From Podospora comata (Eukaryota; Ascomycota; Sordariomycetes; Sordariales; Podosporaceae): a stretch of DNA of 64,000 bases. The notes beneath the pieces are model-generated. The model did not search any database, was not told the origin of the DNA, and saw nothing but the letters and a program-made list of their open reading frames with translations. The DNA is taken from assembly GCA_017354895.1 (NCBI GenBank), contig CP071496.1, forward strand, positions 3,224,001-3,288,000, written 5' to 3'. A program made the translations under genes and the position numbers. Of this stretch, positions 33,210 through 45,582 are shown piece after piece (position 1 is the first letter of the stretch; the number at the start of each line of letters is the position of its first letter).

Positions 33210-35229
33210 ATGTCTGATACGACTACCGAGGAAGACGAAGAGGTCCACCCAATGCGTTACTCGCAAGGCGACCTCGCCATCCTCAGCGCCGAGGTCTACA
33301 ACCCGGGCTTTTCCTACAACACATCTACCAAGGCACAAGTGTCAAAGAAGGGACGCCCTGCGGCATCAAACTCAGATACCGGTCCGAGGAAACGTGCAAA
33401 GACCCAGGCCACCGAGACAGAGAATGAACCAGAAGAAAAGAAGCGGTCAAGAGGGCGACCGCGCCTGGACGTGAAGGATGTGTCACCCAAAGACGTGAGT
33501 GCGACGGTTATGCTTCAGACTGATAGCTGGTTTTGACATTGGGACAGCGCCGAAGAACACAGGTGCGCCTCGCTCAGCGGGCCTATCGCAACCGAAAGGA
33601 AGAGGCTATTCAGACTCTCGAAAAGCAAGTCCAGGAGCTCAAGGAGAAGAACCAGGAGATGAACAATGCCTTTCTACGGCTGTCCGATTTCGCAACGAGT
33701 ATGGGCTTCTTGGAGCAGTTACCAGAACTTGGACACCAGCTGCGCCTGACAACCGAGAGATTCCTGTCGCTGGCCAAGAGCACTACTGGTCAAGAAGGGA
33801 ACAGCGGCCAACAGGCTTCTACTTCTAGTGACGGCTCGTCATCCCGAGACAGGTCGGAAAGCGCACCAGCCGACCCCCAGATCCCATCAACAGTCGCCGA
33901 TAAGCCACCACAACAACAAACACAATTGTATGGCGGGCTCATGGTCAGCCATGAATCGGCTAGCCAGCCGACCAGCATTGTGTCCGCTCTCCCCCATGAC
34001 TTTGGACAGTCCATGCCGTCAACGGCTCTTGGCTACGAAATTGTCACGCACCCAACCCTCACCAACGCTAGCTTTCCGTTCCAGACAACTCCAGACTTGA
34101 CCTTCCTAGACCAGTTCACCACACCAGGTCTCCACAGCTCTCTCCCAGCGCCCCGGTCTTACGCCCCTCACGAGATCACATTCGGCCGAAGACTCCAACG
34201 ATTCGCCATCGAGAAAGCTCTCGTCCTCATCTCCATGCCGGACCCCCCCGAGAACCGGATCACCCGTGTCTTTGGCTTTTGTCTCCTCTTCGAAACACCC
34301 GACCTCATCAAGCGCCGTCTCGCCAGACAAGTAGCCCGCAACGCGCAAGACACCCTTCACAACTGGCAGTTTCCCTTCCACCACCTCGGCGGCGCCGGCA
34401 CACACTACGATGTCACCACGGGAATCACCTCGCAGCGAATCGGCAACCAGGGCACAAGCGATGTTCTCAAACCAGCCAACACATCCGGCTTCGCGACCGG
34501 TCCATTCAGCCCAGAAGTGAACCGGATACGAGACAATGCCTTGGACAAAAACATGCGGATAGAAACCCCTGGATTCGGAGGGGACTTGCTCGACCCGGAT
34601 GAGGTGGAGATTTATCTCCAGGAAAGGGGCGTTATTATTCCTTCCGGGACAGACTTCATCACGGCAGAGGTTGACCCAACGGCATTTGACACCCCAGAGC
34701 CGGGGAAGTATCCGTTCAAGAGTGTGCCGGGGGCACACCCGGAGTTTTCGTCACTTTCGAGTCCTTTAACGGCGGGGCGTGCTTCCCGACCGCCGATGCC
34801 GAGTAGTAATACCTTTGGAGATCAGTCGCGAGAGTCAGGCTGGGGGAATCACATGACTAGCGGGGAAAACGTCAAGATTGATTCGCTGGGAAGCTTTTCA
34901 CAGGCCCGTTCATACACAATGGGCGTGCCGTCAACGTCTCATGATGCTGAGTTGAGAAATTTGTTTGCTTTTTCGGGGGGTATGGAGAGCAATGGTGGTT
35001 TTGGGGAGGGGTCACAGCACCAACAGTCACCGCCGAGACAGAGGGTAACGGTTGATGTTCATCAGTTTATTAAGGGTAAGTTCTGATGGGATGTTTTGCT
35101 TATGAAATCGTTTGTGTGCTGATATTCTGCATCATAGGAATGGTAAGCAATGCCACCTGTTTAGGTCGAACACCTGGGTTCAGGCAGGAGCACATAAATG
35201 CAGCGTTTTGGCTGGCCGTGCAGAGTTAG
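33210..35229 (+). CDS. bZIP transcription factor with non-canonical basic region
   Basis: Exons 33210-33494, 33548-35075 and 35138-35229; introns 53 and 62 bp. 634 residues. An AT-hook-like RGRPRLD (about 83-89) precedes the basic region RRRTQVRLAQRAYRNRKEEA and a zipper LeKQVqELkeKNqEM. Aligned to Yap-type QNRAAQRAFRERK, the invariant Asn is Val here, as in a fungal subgroup I recall with R-x-AQRAYR. The middle is disordered and Ser/Pro/Gln-rich. A central block (ITFGRRLQRFAIEKALVLIS, then RVFGFCLLFETPD) looks folded. The third exon gives the family-like C-terminus ATCLGRTPGFRQEHINAAFW, which confirms the last intron. Nuclear by family; targets unknown. Confidence 0.85.
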
Positions 35230-35347
35230 TTGATAAGCATGTTTGTATCATAGTATGGAACAGGCAACCATGAACCCATGGTATATCTTCTGTTGTTATA
35301 TACAACAATGAGGCCATCCAACTTGTCCTCTTCATATTTGTTTTCCC

Positions 35348-36546
35348 TCACTTCTTCTGGTCTTCTACTACCACATCCTCCGGCAGCGGAGCCCTATCAC
35401 TCCCTTCCGTAAACCTCCCCTTCTTCACTCCCTCCAAATACCTCTTCTTACTAACCGGCAACCCCCTCTTCTTCCTCTCCTCCTCATGATAATACCTCCC
35501 TGCCTCCCTCCCCTTCTTATTCCTCCTCCAGCTCGTCCTCATCTTGAACACCTCCTCCTCCGTCACCTCCCCCCTCTCCACCCGCTCCCTATCCTCCTTT
35601 TTCATCTGCTCCTCCTCCACCCGTTCAATCTCCAAAAACGCCTCCGCCCTAGCAACCATATCCTCCCTCTCCCTATTCAACTCCCTCCCCAACCAGCCAA
35701 CAACCTCATCCAACTCCCTCATATACCCTCCCGACCCGCCCGCCTTCCCCAACGGAAGCAGCTGGTGCATCTTCCCATCCCACTCATCCTCCAACTCAGC
35801 CCTCAACCTCCGCTCATCATCCTCCCGGTAAAGCTCAGACAACGCAATGGTATTAACAGCCCTCTTCCTATTCTTAATCCTCACAATCCTCTCGATAACC
35901 CTAGATTGCGGCTTCTGCATCCTAAGAAACGGCACCGTCCCCGCGGCGTCCAACCGTGGCGGTTTCCGTATCCCGTTTGGAATTTGCTCTATCGGTCGTG
36001 GTAACGGACGGGCAGGATTGGGGATGTATCTAGGTGGCTCCCCCTCTTTCGACACCTTCACCACGACTGGAACCGTCCCCGGAATCGGGGTATTACTCGG
36101 CTCCAGATCAAGGAGACGTTCCCTCCTTTCGCGGAGGGATTCCACCCGTTTTTTGTTTTCTCTCAGAAAGTCCACAATTTGGGTATACGGGGAAGACAAA
36201 GGGTCGGCAGCGGAGGAGAGCAGAGTCAGGGCGTTGTACCCGTTTTTAAGGGCCGAGGTGATCAGCCGGGGGGAGACATCGTGCTTGTTACGTCTGAAAG
36301 CGTTGCGGATTATGGTCTTTATCGGGGGAGGTGTGGGCTTGGTTGGTTTCGCTGGGGGGATGTACAGCAACGGGTCGTCAGTGATGGAGGGGAGGGGGAC
36401 GAGGGAGGCAGTGCGGAGGAGGGCTTTGTAGAGGGCGAGGCCTGTCGATTGTCAGTAATTATCTGGTCGAGGGGCATGGGGAGAAAAGAGGACAGACATG
36501 CTATCCTATGCCGCGACGAGCGGGCGGGTTGAAAAAACAACGGCAT
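35348..36546 (-). CDS. LYR-motif (complex 1 LYR family) protein, mitochondrial
   Basis: Exon 1 36546-36498 (49 nt), intron 36442-36497 (56 bp, GTCTGT donor, TACTGAC branch site), exon 2 36441-35348. 380 residues. The join creates RHRIACLALYKALLRTASLV, the LYR signature (Leu-Tyr-Lys) across the splice site, with further basic residues (FRRNKHDVSPRL) as in the LYR domain at about 12-80. LYR proteins act with acyl-carrier protein in assembly of Fe-S and respiratory complexes in the mitochondrial matrix. The remaining 300 residues are charged and coiled-coil-like (EEEQMKKEDRERVERGEVTE), much longer than classical LYRM proteins of about 100 residues. This long form is one I associate with filamentous fungi. 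Confidence 0.8.
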
Positions 36547-36952
36547 TCATGTATCCATCGCCGCCAAGGTTGGCGATCACCGTTTGATGCGACTTTGAGA
36601 AATGGCAGCCTCGGAACTTTTTTGGAGAAAGCGTCAAAATTACTTGGCGCACGCGCGTGGCAGCGCGCAGGGATCCGCGCGGTCACGTGTGCCCATTAAA
36701 CACCTGGGACGTCATCGCACTGAGCCTTGAATGGAGTGAAGAGATCCAAAGGGATTGTCATTTTGAAGTGTTCGTATTTGCTTTCTCATTGTGTCCGGCC
36801 AGCCCATCAACGCCTACAAGACCTTTCCGTTCGCTAATCAAACCCCCAGCCGACGCCCTCCTGGATCCCGCTGCGTTTGCCCATTCCCTCGGGAACAATC
36901 TAGAAGTCGCTCTAAAAAACGTCTGTGTCATGCCATGTTGCGCCTCTTTCAC

Positions 36953-37625
36953 CTATTTGTAGACGGCATACTTGGAGCCCTCAGGGGGCTGGGGAAGCTT
37001 CTTATGTTCGTCCATATATCTGCGAAAGACGGAGGTCAGCAACATGTTGTCCCAGTCTCTCGTCCCATGTCCACACATCTACTCACTTCCTGATCGCAAT
37101 AAGAGCAGCCTCCAAACTCAAAGGGTCTTCCTTGGGCCTTGGGTTCTTGGCCAACTCGGTAGCAATGCGGATCCAGTCGCGGAGAATAGCCACGGCGTTG
37201 GGGTCGACCTTGCCGTCTGTTGGGCTGACACCGGGCAGGTTGATCTGGCTGACGAAGTGGATGACGGGTGGCTCCTTGGGGTAGTTTGGGCCGCACTCCA
37301 TCTTAAGTTCGTAGATGCGGTTCTCGTGGTGTCCCTGTGGGTGGTCCGTCAGCTTGCCATGATGCGATGGCGGGGTGGTACAGCTTGTCGCAGGGCAAAC
37401 ATACATGAGGAGGGCCCCAGATGGTACCTCTCCAGTGGGTCATGAAGATATCTTCGGGGTCTTCGAGGCCATATGAGCAAGCACCTGCAGAGGACAGCTG
37501 GATTAGTTACTGCTTGAACTCTTCAGTCAACCGCATAGCTTGGACCTACCCGCGCCCATGCCCTTCTCGCCCTTCTCCAGCTCGGCGAGGAGCTTAAAGT
37601 TCCTGGGAACCTGAGCTACCGCCAT
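36953..37625 (-). CDS. MMS2: Ubiquitin-conjugating enzyme E2 variant (UEV, Mms2)
   Basis: Four exons: 37625-37550, 37484-37405, 37334-37087 and 37019-36953; introns of 65, 70 and 67 bp, all frame-consistent. 156 residues. MAVAQVPRNFKLLAELEKGE, the loop GLEDPEDIFMTHWRGTIWGP and YELKMECGPNYPKEPPVIHF are characteristic of Mms2. The position of the E2 active-site Cys is absent (segment VDPNAVAILRDW), as expected of a variant that cannot form the thioester. With Ubc13 it builds Lys63-linked chains for error-free post-replication repair (PCNA) in the nucleus. The C-terminus (PPEGSKYAVYK) is slightly longer than in yeast. It is divergent from MON2. Confidence 0.95.
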
Positions 37626-38111
37626 GGTGGTGTGTGTGGTTATTTGCCGGTGCCAATGTGTGTGTGCAGAGGAGGAGCGAGCACTGCTTCCCAAGTTCGT
37701 TTGTCGGATTGGGCGCGGGGGGTTCAAAGACAGACCGATGGCGGGAAGCCTGGACCACCAGCGTTATGCGGGACTGCGGGGACTTCCAGGTTGCCAAGGC
37801 GTCCTGCCAAATGGTGGGGTTCAAACACCTGCAGCTCAAAGGCGGTGAGTCTTTGCAGCCTGCTTAGTCAGGCCAGCTGCTGTCTTGGCATGTGCCTGCA
37901 CCTCCACCGTTGGAGATGGCTGGTTGGCTGTCCATTCCTCTGGCTGCTATGAGTGGGCATTGGACTGTGGACAACGAATGCATCTCACATCAAAGACGAC
38001 CCCAAGACCACCGCCAGGAATTCCCCACGGTTAACCCTGGACTGTCAAAATATACTCTCGTTGTTCTGCCTATGAAGCCTTGAAAATCCCTTGTCTTTAC
38101 GAAATGCCATC
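37626..38111. promoter_or_regulatory. Shared upstream region of MMS2 and MON2
   Basis: A 486-bp spacer lies between two start codons pointing outward, with no gene in it. No clear TATA box is seen, as usual for constitutive fungal genes. Common control is possible but not shown by the sequence. Confidence 0.4.
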
Positions 38112-41100
38112 ATGACATCCCAGCTATTGGCGTCAGAGCTCGCCAATCTCATCCAGGAGAGCAAGCGCAAACACAATGACTTGCGCCAGGTATGCGCTCT
38201 GCTGAATGTCCTTATTGACGCACATGGCGCTTACACCGTCACAAGGCCGCCGAAAAATCACTTGAAGAACTCAAGAGTATAAGAGCTGGCTCTGAAGCTC
38301 AAATATCGGATGGTGTGTTAACATCCTGTCCCCACATTGGGCATTGTTCGTGTTGATGGCGTCAGACTTACACGATACCAGAACTCACTCAACGGCCAAA
38401 CTTTGTCAACCCCTTCATCATTGCTTGCGGGACCAAAAACGTCAAGTTCACCGGCATTGCGATCGTTTGTTTACAGCGCCTCATCGTTTCAAGAGCCTTA
38501 CCAAGATCTAGATTGAGCCAGGTGCTGGAAGCCTTGCAACAGGCCACGTCAGCCGGCCTCGACGTCCAGCTCAAGATTCTCCAGGCCCTGCCCTCATTAT
38601 TATCCAATTATGCCGCCGATGTGAAGGGAGAACTTCTCGTCACGGCACTTAATGTTTGCTTTATCCTACAGTCGAGCAAGAATGCCATTGTCAACAACAC
38701 ATCTGCAGCCACCCTGCAACAGCTGGTCGTTTCCGTCTTTGACAAGGTAGTAGCCGAGGATAGTCAGTATTTCATTTGCAATCATCAACTCGAGTGAAAA
38801 CTAATATGTCATCCAGAAAACGGTCAGGACTCACAAATTGTGGGCGAGGTGCCGCTTCAAGATGGCACGACCCTTCCTCTTCGCGCTGCGGCCATGGATG
38901 CCTGGAGGGTATGTTATTCTCTCGACTCGTTCTTCGTACGCTGCTGACGTACCAGGTGTTTAATGATATCTGTCTCCTAACCGAAGGCCAGCGACCTGAG
39001 TACCTTCGCTTCTCTGGCCTGCCACAGACCTTCGGTCTGGAGCTGATTGAGTCTGTGCTCACCAACCATGCCGCCATCTTCACCTCACATCCAGAACAGG
39101 CCGATATCTTACGAGCCCGAGTGATGCCCTTTATCATCAGCGCACTTCGGGGCCGGCCAAATTTCGCTACCAGCGTGCGTCTTGTGAGAATATTGTACAC
39201 CCTGCTACGTCGGCATCTGTCCATCCTCCCAGAGGAGAGTGGTGACGCTCTTGAAATTTTGACCCATCTCTTGGACATGGACACAGCGCTGTGGAAGCGA
39301 TCACTGTGCATGGAGGTATTCAGAGGTGTCTTTGCCGACCACGCTCTTCTGAGGCGTATCTTTGGCATGTTTGATGCCCAAGAGGGAGGCAAGAAGATTC
39401 TGAGGAACCTAACAGCCACGTTCGTGCGTGTGAGCACAGAGAAGCCTACTGTTATTGGACTCGGACACCAGTCGACCATCCCAGTTGCCAACCCCTATGG
39501 CGGCTCAGCTGCTTCAGCCGATCAAGCAATGTTGGAAGCTAGTGGCGCTGGCATCATTACAAGCTCGGTAGGTTCCGATGGCCACAACACTGGTATCAGT
39601 ACTCAGTGGAGCACCATGCGGGTTCCATGCATCGATCAGCTCGACAAGACGGACCCCCCAAGCATTCCGGAGTCGTACATTTACAGCCTGACACTGGCAT
39701 GTATCACCTCTCTATCCGAAGGCCTTGCCAAGCTCATCCTCCCCCTCACTGTCCCCAGCGACGGGAGGAAGAAACGAGGCACCAAAGCAGACATAGGCCG
39801 AGACTCCCCTGCGCCGTCAACCGACGAAAAGCTCGACCCAGGAGATAAGAGCTCGCTGGAGCGGTCTTCTTCGTTCAAGCGCAACCCTGTTCCGGTCAAC
39901 CCCCTTACGCTGGAGAACCACCCACTCTATTCCGAAGTCAAGATATGTGCCGCCTTTATTGACGAGTGTTGGCCAGCCATTCTTGCAACGTGCTCGACCT
40001 TCCTGTATGCCGCGCTTGACTCGGAGTACTACCATGGTCTTGTCCGGTCATTTCAAAAGTTTACACATGTGGCTGGCCTCCTGCAGCTCACTACCCCACG
40101 GGATGCCTTTCTTACCACACTGGGCAAGGCAGCTGTACCACCGAATGTTCTCACAGCATGCCTTAATGCTGGCGCCCCTCGGAACCCAGTCACCCCTTCT
40201 GAGCCTACCAACAGCATCTTCGGCAATGCACGTGGCCTTCTTAGTGTTGAGAGCCTCGTGTCGCCGACTGTGGAGAAGCAGCGACAGGTTTTTGTTGATC
40301 CTAGTGCCGGCACCCTAAACACACGGAACATGCTATGTTTGAGAGCATTGCTAAATCTCGGGATAGCACTTGGTCCAACACTTTCGGCATCTTGGAACAT
40401 CATCCTAGAAACACTCCAGCAAGCCGACTTTGTGTTGTTTTGCTCCGGTAAGGCTGCAGGCAGAACACCTCTAGCGGCCAAGGGTCCTGATCACCAAGCC
40501 GAGCAAGAGGCTAGCACTCTCCTTACCAATTTCAGCACTGAAATCCGTGCGGTTGAAACGGCCGCCTCACGGTTGTTTGAGAGTACCATCGATTTCCCCA
40601 ATCCCGCCTTCGTCGAGGTGGTCGGGGCTGTCTGCAGCCTGTTGGAAAAGCATGGTGAAGCCCCCTCGGCACCAGGGAGCAGGCCGCAATCACCGCCATC
40701 TGGCGGAGGACTCAAAACACCATCGGTCCCGCACAAGCGCCAACTAAGTGTTTCCACTCCGGCCCTGACTGGCCCCAATCAAGAGGATCAATTTGCCCTG
40801 GCTAAGCTGGGTGATCTCGCCTCTATCAATATTGAGAGGCTACTTATCTACGATCCTGAAGTCTCCGGCTGGGCACCACTGATCTCTGAGCTCATCACTG
40901 CGTTGAGTTCAACCTTGAACACAGCACCAGTCAGAGCACGGGCAGCAGAGACACTGGTTCGGATTCTGTTGGAAGCTGCCGCTGCCGTGTCATCTCAGCC
41001 CGAAGAGCCCCGTGGGGACATACAGCAACGACTGCTGGAGGCATTCCGTGACTCCCTTCTGCCTCTGCAAACCCCTAACCGAGAGGTGTCTGTCACCAGC

Positions 41101-43566
41101 CATGTCGTGGACGTCGACATTCACAAGATCATCCTCGAAGGTCTCAAGAGCCTTCTCGAAAACTGCGGAGAGACCTTGGTTCGGGGCTGGGAAATCACGT
41201 TCCAGATTATCGATACCATCTTCGTTGACAAAACGTTTACCCCCGAGAAGCAGGAGGCTGACAAGCGGTCCGTCCTTCTCACCCGCTCTGTCAAACTGAT
41301 TCGTCCTTCTTTTGCCTCGCTGCAGTTGATCTGCTCGGACTTTCTGCCTTCTCTCCCTAATGCCTGCTTTCTTAACCTCGTCGATACCCTGTACAAATTC
41401 TGCACTCAGGATGATGAACTTAATGTGGCCTTGACGGTATGTATGCCTACGTCTCTTGACCCGAACGCAGTAGCTGACGAGTAGCAGACCGTGACTTTTT
41501 TCTGGGCCATCTCGGACTTTCTTTCTGGTAAAGGCAGATCCATGTCCATCACCGAAGACATGATTGGGGAGTCTGGCGACGAAGCACTCACCAAGCTGGC
41601 AGCAGACTCCTCCCACAACGGATCAGGGGCAGCCTTGTGGATGTTGCTTCTCCTGCGACTCACCTCGGTTGCTACAGACCAGAGACTGGAGCTGCGAAAC
41701 AGCGCCATCCAGACTCTGATGCGCATCATGTCGGCTTACGGCGATAGTCTAAGCCCGGAAGCCTGGTCCATCTGCATGAAGTCTGTCATCTTTCGGCTCA
41801 TGGCTTCAATAGAAAAAGAGCTCCAGGTTCTTTCTGGAGTCTCAGCAAAAGACAAGAGTCAAGAGGAGTGGAAAGACACGGCCATTGTGGTTGTGCAGGG
41901 TGTTTCAAGCCTGTTCGCCTCATATCTCACTGTATTGACGGCTCACAACAGTTTCATCAAGATTTGGGAAGACCTTTTGGATCATTTCCGGATCCTGCTG
42001 GATCTGAACGTGTTGGACATCAACGCTGCCACATACAGTGCCGTCCGGGACATTCTTCACAGGTGCGCAGAGCAAGACAGACCTCGCGTGGGCAAAGAAA
42101 GCCTCGACCTTGCCTGGGATCTATGGTCTCGAGGAATTCCAGTTCCCAAAGATGGCAAGGACGACAAATCTTCGGACAACCAGAAATGCTTGTTGGTGTG
42201 GGTAGAGGCATTGCTGGAGCTTTACGGCCTCATCCAGAAAGACTTTAGTGTCGAAAGAGTCCGCCGCATGCTCACTCTGCTCCGCAATGCCATGCAACAT
42301 GCCACCCCAGGAGCCTACGCCAGCGACGTCGAGTATGTCACCCCATTGCAGGGCAAGATTCTGGAAGTGTTCCGCATGGTTCGCACGGATCTGAGCGGCG
42401 TCCCGTCTGCTATGATCACCCAGGTTGCCGAGTTTGTGTCTCTGGCATTTGCCCAGGAAGACGCTGCCAAGGCGGCGGCAGAGAAGCGCACATATGTCGC
42501 CATGTCTAAGGAAAGCATGTCTATCCTACAGGCACTCATCATCAAGAACTCTTCTGGACGGGATATCTACGAGACCGAGGCCTTCGCCACTGCCATGTCT
42601 GCGCTGGCGAAGCCCGTGGTCCTAAAGTATTCGTTCAAAACCACCACTAGATCCAACCAACCATGGAAGGAGGCCACCAAAACCTCACTTGCAGTTCTGG
42701 AAGCTTCCCTTCCATACATCCGCACTGCTGACTTCCCCCGCCCCATCATACAACACATCTGGGAGACCATCATCTCCATCGCCAACGGCATCATCAGCGC
42801 CGACTACCCCGACGCCCCTCCCGGCACCGACATCCTCGCCGACCAAACCTTTGACATTTCCTCCTTCCGCAAACTCCGCGAGCTCATCATCCCCGCCCTC
42901 GGCGCAGAAGTCATCCTCGACGCCACACGCAAGTCCTACGCGGAAGGTCTCTTCAGGACATCCATCATCCACGCCCCCGCTCCCGCCGAGGCCTCCATCA
43001 TCTACGGCAACAGCAACGAAGGCCTGACCACGCTCTACAGGTCCCGCCCAGGCCGCACCATTGACCCCCCACCAACAAAACGGACCCTCATGGCGGAGGT
43101 TTGTTTGGATGAGTTGTTCTCCCTAGTGGAACAACACGACGAAACTTCCCCGCCAGAGATCAGCACCGAACCCCCCACCTTTGCATCTTCTGACACCGCC
43201 TCACCGGAAACACCCCACGATTTATCCGTCCGACTCTCCCAGACCGCCTCGCCCTATCTCATCTTGAGGTGTGCGCTAAGCATAAGGGCTTACATAGCCG
43301 ACCAGCCCCTCCGGGGGCGCATGCCGCAGCCGCTGTCGCAGAGAAAGGAACTTGGTCGTATCCTCCGGGCGTTGGTCAACCTCAAGTCTGAGCCGGACGC
43401 GATTCCCGACACCCCCAACGTGGACTCAGAGACGAGGAAGCATTTGCTGAGGTTGTACCCCCTTTTGGTGAGCGCCATTCAAGTTGCCGGTACAGCAGGT
43501 GATGAAAAGGTTTTGAAGCTAGTCAGAGAGGCGCTGGATGTTGTTGGTGGAGAGCTGGGTGTTTAA
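38112..43566 (+). CDS. MON2: Mon2, large Arf-GEF-like protein of Golgi-endosome traffic
   Basis: Six exons: 38112-38189, 38246-38312, 38382-38762, 38817-38908, 38956-41436 and 41488-43566; introns of 56, 69, 54, 47 and 51 bp. 1,725 residues. The N-terminal DCB-type region begins MTSQLLASELANLIQESKRK and continues RPNFVNPFIIACGTKNVKF. The HUS-type box lies around VFNDICLLTEGQRPEYLRF. The rest is HEAT-like. As in other Mon2 proteins, no Sec7 catalytic domain is seen. Mon2 works with the flippase Neo1 and Dop1 at Golgi/endosome membranes and in vacuolar sorting. A Ser/Pro-rich insertion (SRPQSPPSGGGLKTPSV) interrupts the middle. Phase-0 introns near the 5' end and long 3' exons are typical for fungi. 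Confidence 0.93.
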
Positions 43567-43998
43567 TTCTTTTCTCTTTTTAGTTGGCAAATGTAGACAA
43601 AATGGTAATTCTCACTTTTCTCATCATTTCTTGTGATTCATGATTCTCTATTTTTGTCTCTTCCTACATCTCTAATACTGAGTAGAAAGTTGTGCGTCCT
43701 TACTTTGTACAACTAAACAAAACGTCAACCCTATCATACCATCATTTCACCCTCCCTTTTTTTTTTTTTCGCTGTGGGAAACCATCCCATCCTATCCGCT
43801 TCGATGTGGCCCATCACCACCTACAAGAAACAATTAAGCCCCATACTCATACACCAATGCCCTCAACCTCGCCCTCAACCTCGCCGCCTCCTCCTTGGGA
43901 TCCTTGGGGGGCGGCTGCTCCAGAAATTTCTTCACCTCTTGCATCAACTTCTTATCCGCAGTCAGTTTCTTAAACTTTCCCTTCTTGTCATGGCCATC
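43567..43998. other. Convergent 3' spacer
   Basis: This AT-rich 432-bp stretch lies between the stop codons of MON2 and the stomatin-like gene. It contains a T-rich run at 43758-43770. No gene. Confidence 0.5.
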
Positions 43999-45245
43999 CT
44001 AGGCCTTGGCCTCCTGCTGCTCCTGCAACAACTTCCTCGCCTGCGCCGCCTCCAACCCCTTCTGCTGCCCCTCACTAACCTTCCCATACACCCCCATGGC
44101 AGTAGCAATCATGCCCCCCAAATCCCCCACATTCCCCGGCACCACCACCGCGGTCCCCTCCTTGGCCAGCTTCCCAAACGCATCCACATACTTCTCCGCC
44201 ACACTCAAACTAACCGCATTCTGCGCCGCCCCTTGTCCGTCCTGAATCGCCTTGGCCACCGCCTCAATCCCCGCGGCCGTGGCCTTTGCCCTCAGCAAGA
44301 TCGCCTCAGCCTCACCCATAGCCTTGTTGATCTTCTCCGCCTTGAGAGCCTCCGACGCAAGAATAGCAGATTGTTTCTGACCCTCGGCAATGTTGATAGC
44401 TGATTGCCTCTGACCTTCGGAATCAAGAATTTCGGCGCGCTTGGAACGCTCGGCGGTCACCTGACGGTGCATGGCTTCCACGACGGGCTTAGGGGCGTGG
44501 ATGTCGCGGATTTCGTAGCGGAGGCAGGTGACGCCCCAGGCTTGGGCAGCCTCGTTAATGGCGGCCGTGATGTTGATGTTGAGGGCGGCGCGCTCCTTGA
44601 GGACGTGATCGAGGGTGAGCTGGCCGATTTCGGAACGCATTGTTGTTTGGGCTAGTTGGGAGATCGCGTACTCGGCGTCTTCTACTCCATAGCTTTTGGG
44701 GGAGGGGGGTTAGTGATGAGAGTAAAAAGGAGGGAGGGGAGGGGGACATACCTGGCCTTGTATGCGTCAAAGACTCTGGTGTACAAGACACCGTCGAGCT
44801 CGAGGGTGACATTGTCGGCTGTGATGGCGGATTGGGAGGGGATCTCGATGGCGACTTCCTTGAGGGACTTGACGTAGGCGATCCGGTCGATAAACGGTAT
44901 CAGGATTGCCAGGCCGGGTTGGAGGATTCTATTGAACTTGCCCATGCGCTCGACGATCCAGGCGGTTTGCTGGGGGACGAAGCGGATGATTGTGTTCATT
45001 GGGAGGGAAGCTCGCTGCTGGAAGTATGTTGGGGGAAAGCCACCGCCGAGGCCGCTGCTCGCTGGGAGACGGCTTGGAGATGTGTTTCGGAGGGCATTTC
45101 GGGGGGTTGCCGAGAGTGGTCGGGACTGGTGCTGGGAGCTGAGAACTGGTGATGAGGAGTGTACGAGCGCTTGGCGAGCGATGATGGGGAGAGCTCGTGG
45201 GACTGTTGGGGCCGCGAGGGCACGGCGTGCTAGTGTGAGTGACAT
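43999..45245 (-). CDS. Mitochondrial stomatin-like protein (SPFH domain, STOML2 type)
   Basis: Exon 1 45245-44752, intron 44693-44751 (59 bp), exon 2 44692-43999; 395 residues. The N-terminus MSLTLARRALAAPTVPRALP is an Arg/Ala-rich mitochondrial presequence. The SPFH domain opens IIRFVPQQTAWIVERMGKF and contains LQPGLAILIPFIDRIAYVKS and LELDGVLYTRVFDAYKASYG across the splice. A helical Ala/Glu-rich segment follows (KINKAMGEAEAILLRAKATA). STOML2 binds cardiolipin and organises inner-membrane domains and proteases. There is no transmembrane segment beyond the presequence, as in the family. Confidence 0.93.
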
Positions 45246-45582
45246 GTTTACGGTGTGCCCTATCTGATTACATATGCTGGTGGATAACAGAGAGAAAAAG
45301 AGAGAACTGATGATCTGGTGTTCGTCTGCTTCGGTGGATGGAGTTGGGAACTGGTGGGACGTGAGCGAAGCTCCAGAAGATGCGAATGGCAAGACGTCAG
45401 TCGCTTGCTGTCATTGGTCACAAGGGAGCTGCATCCTGGTTACTTTGGTGGGGTCGCTTTTCGGCGGTAAGCACAGACCATGTTGCGATAATCAGGCCGG
45501 CAGGGGTTGCCAGCCTCGAGATCTTATCTCAACTGAACAAAATAGGTACACAAATCCATCAGCCGATGGTTGCTGGATGTTT

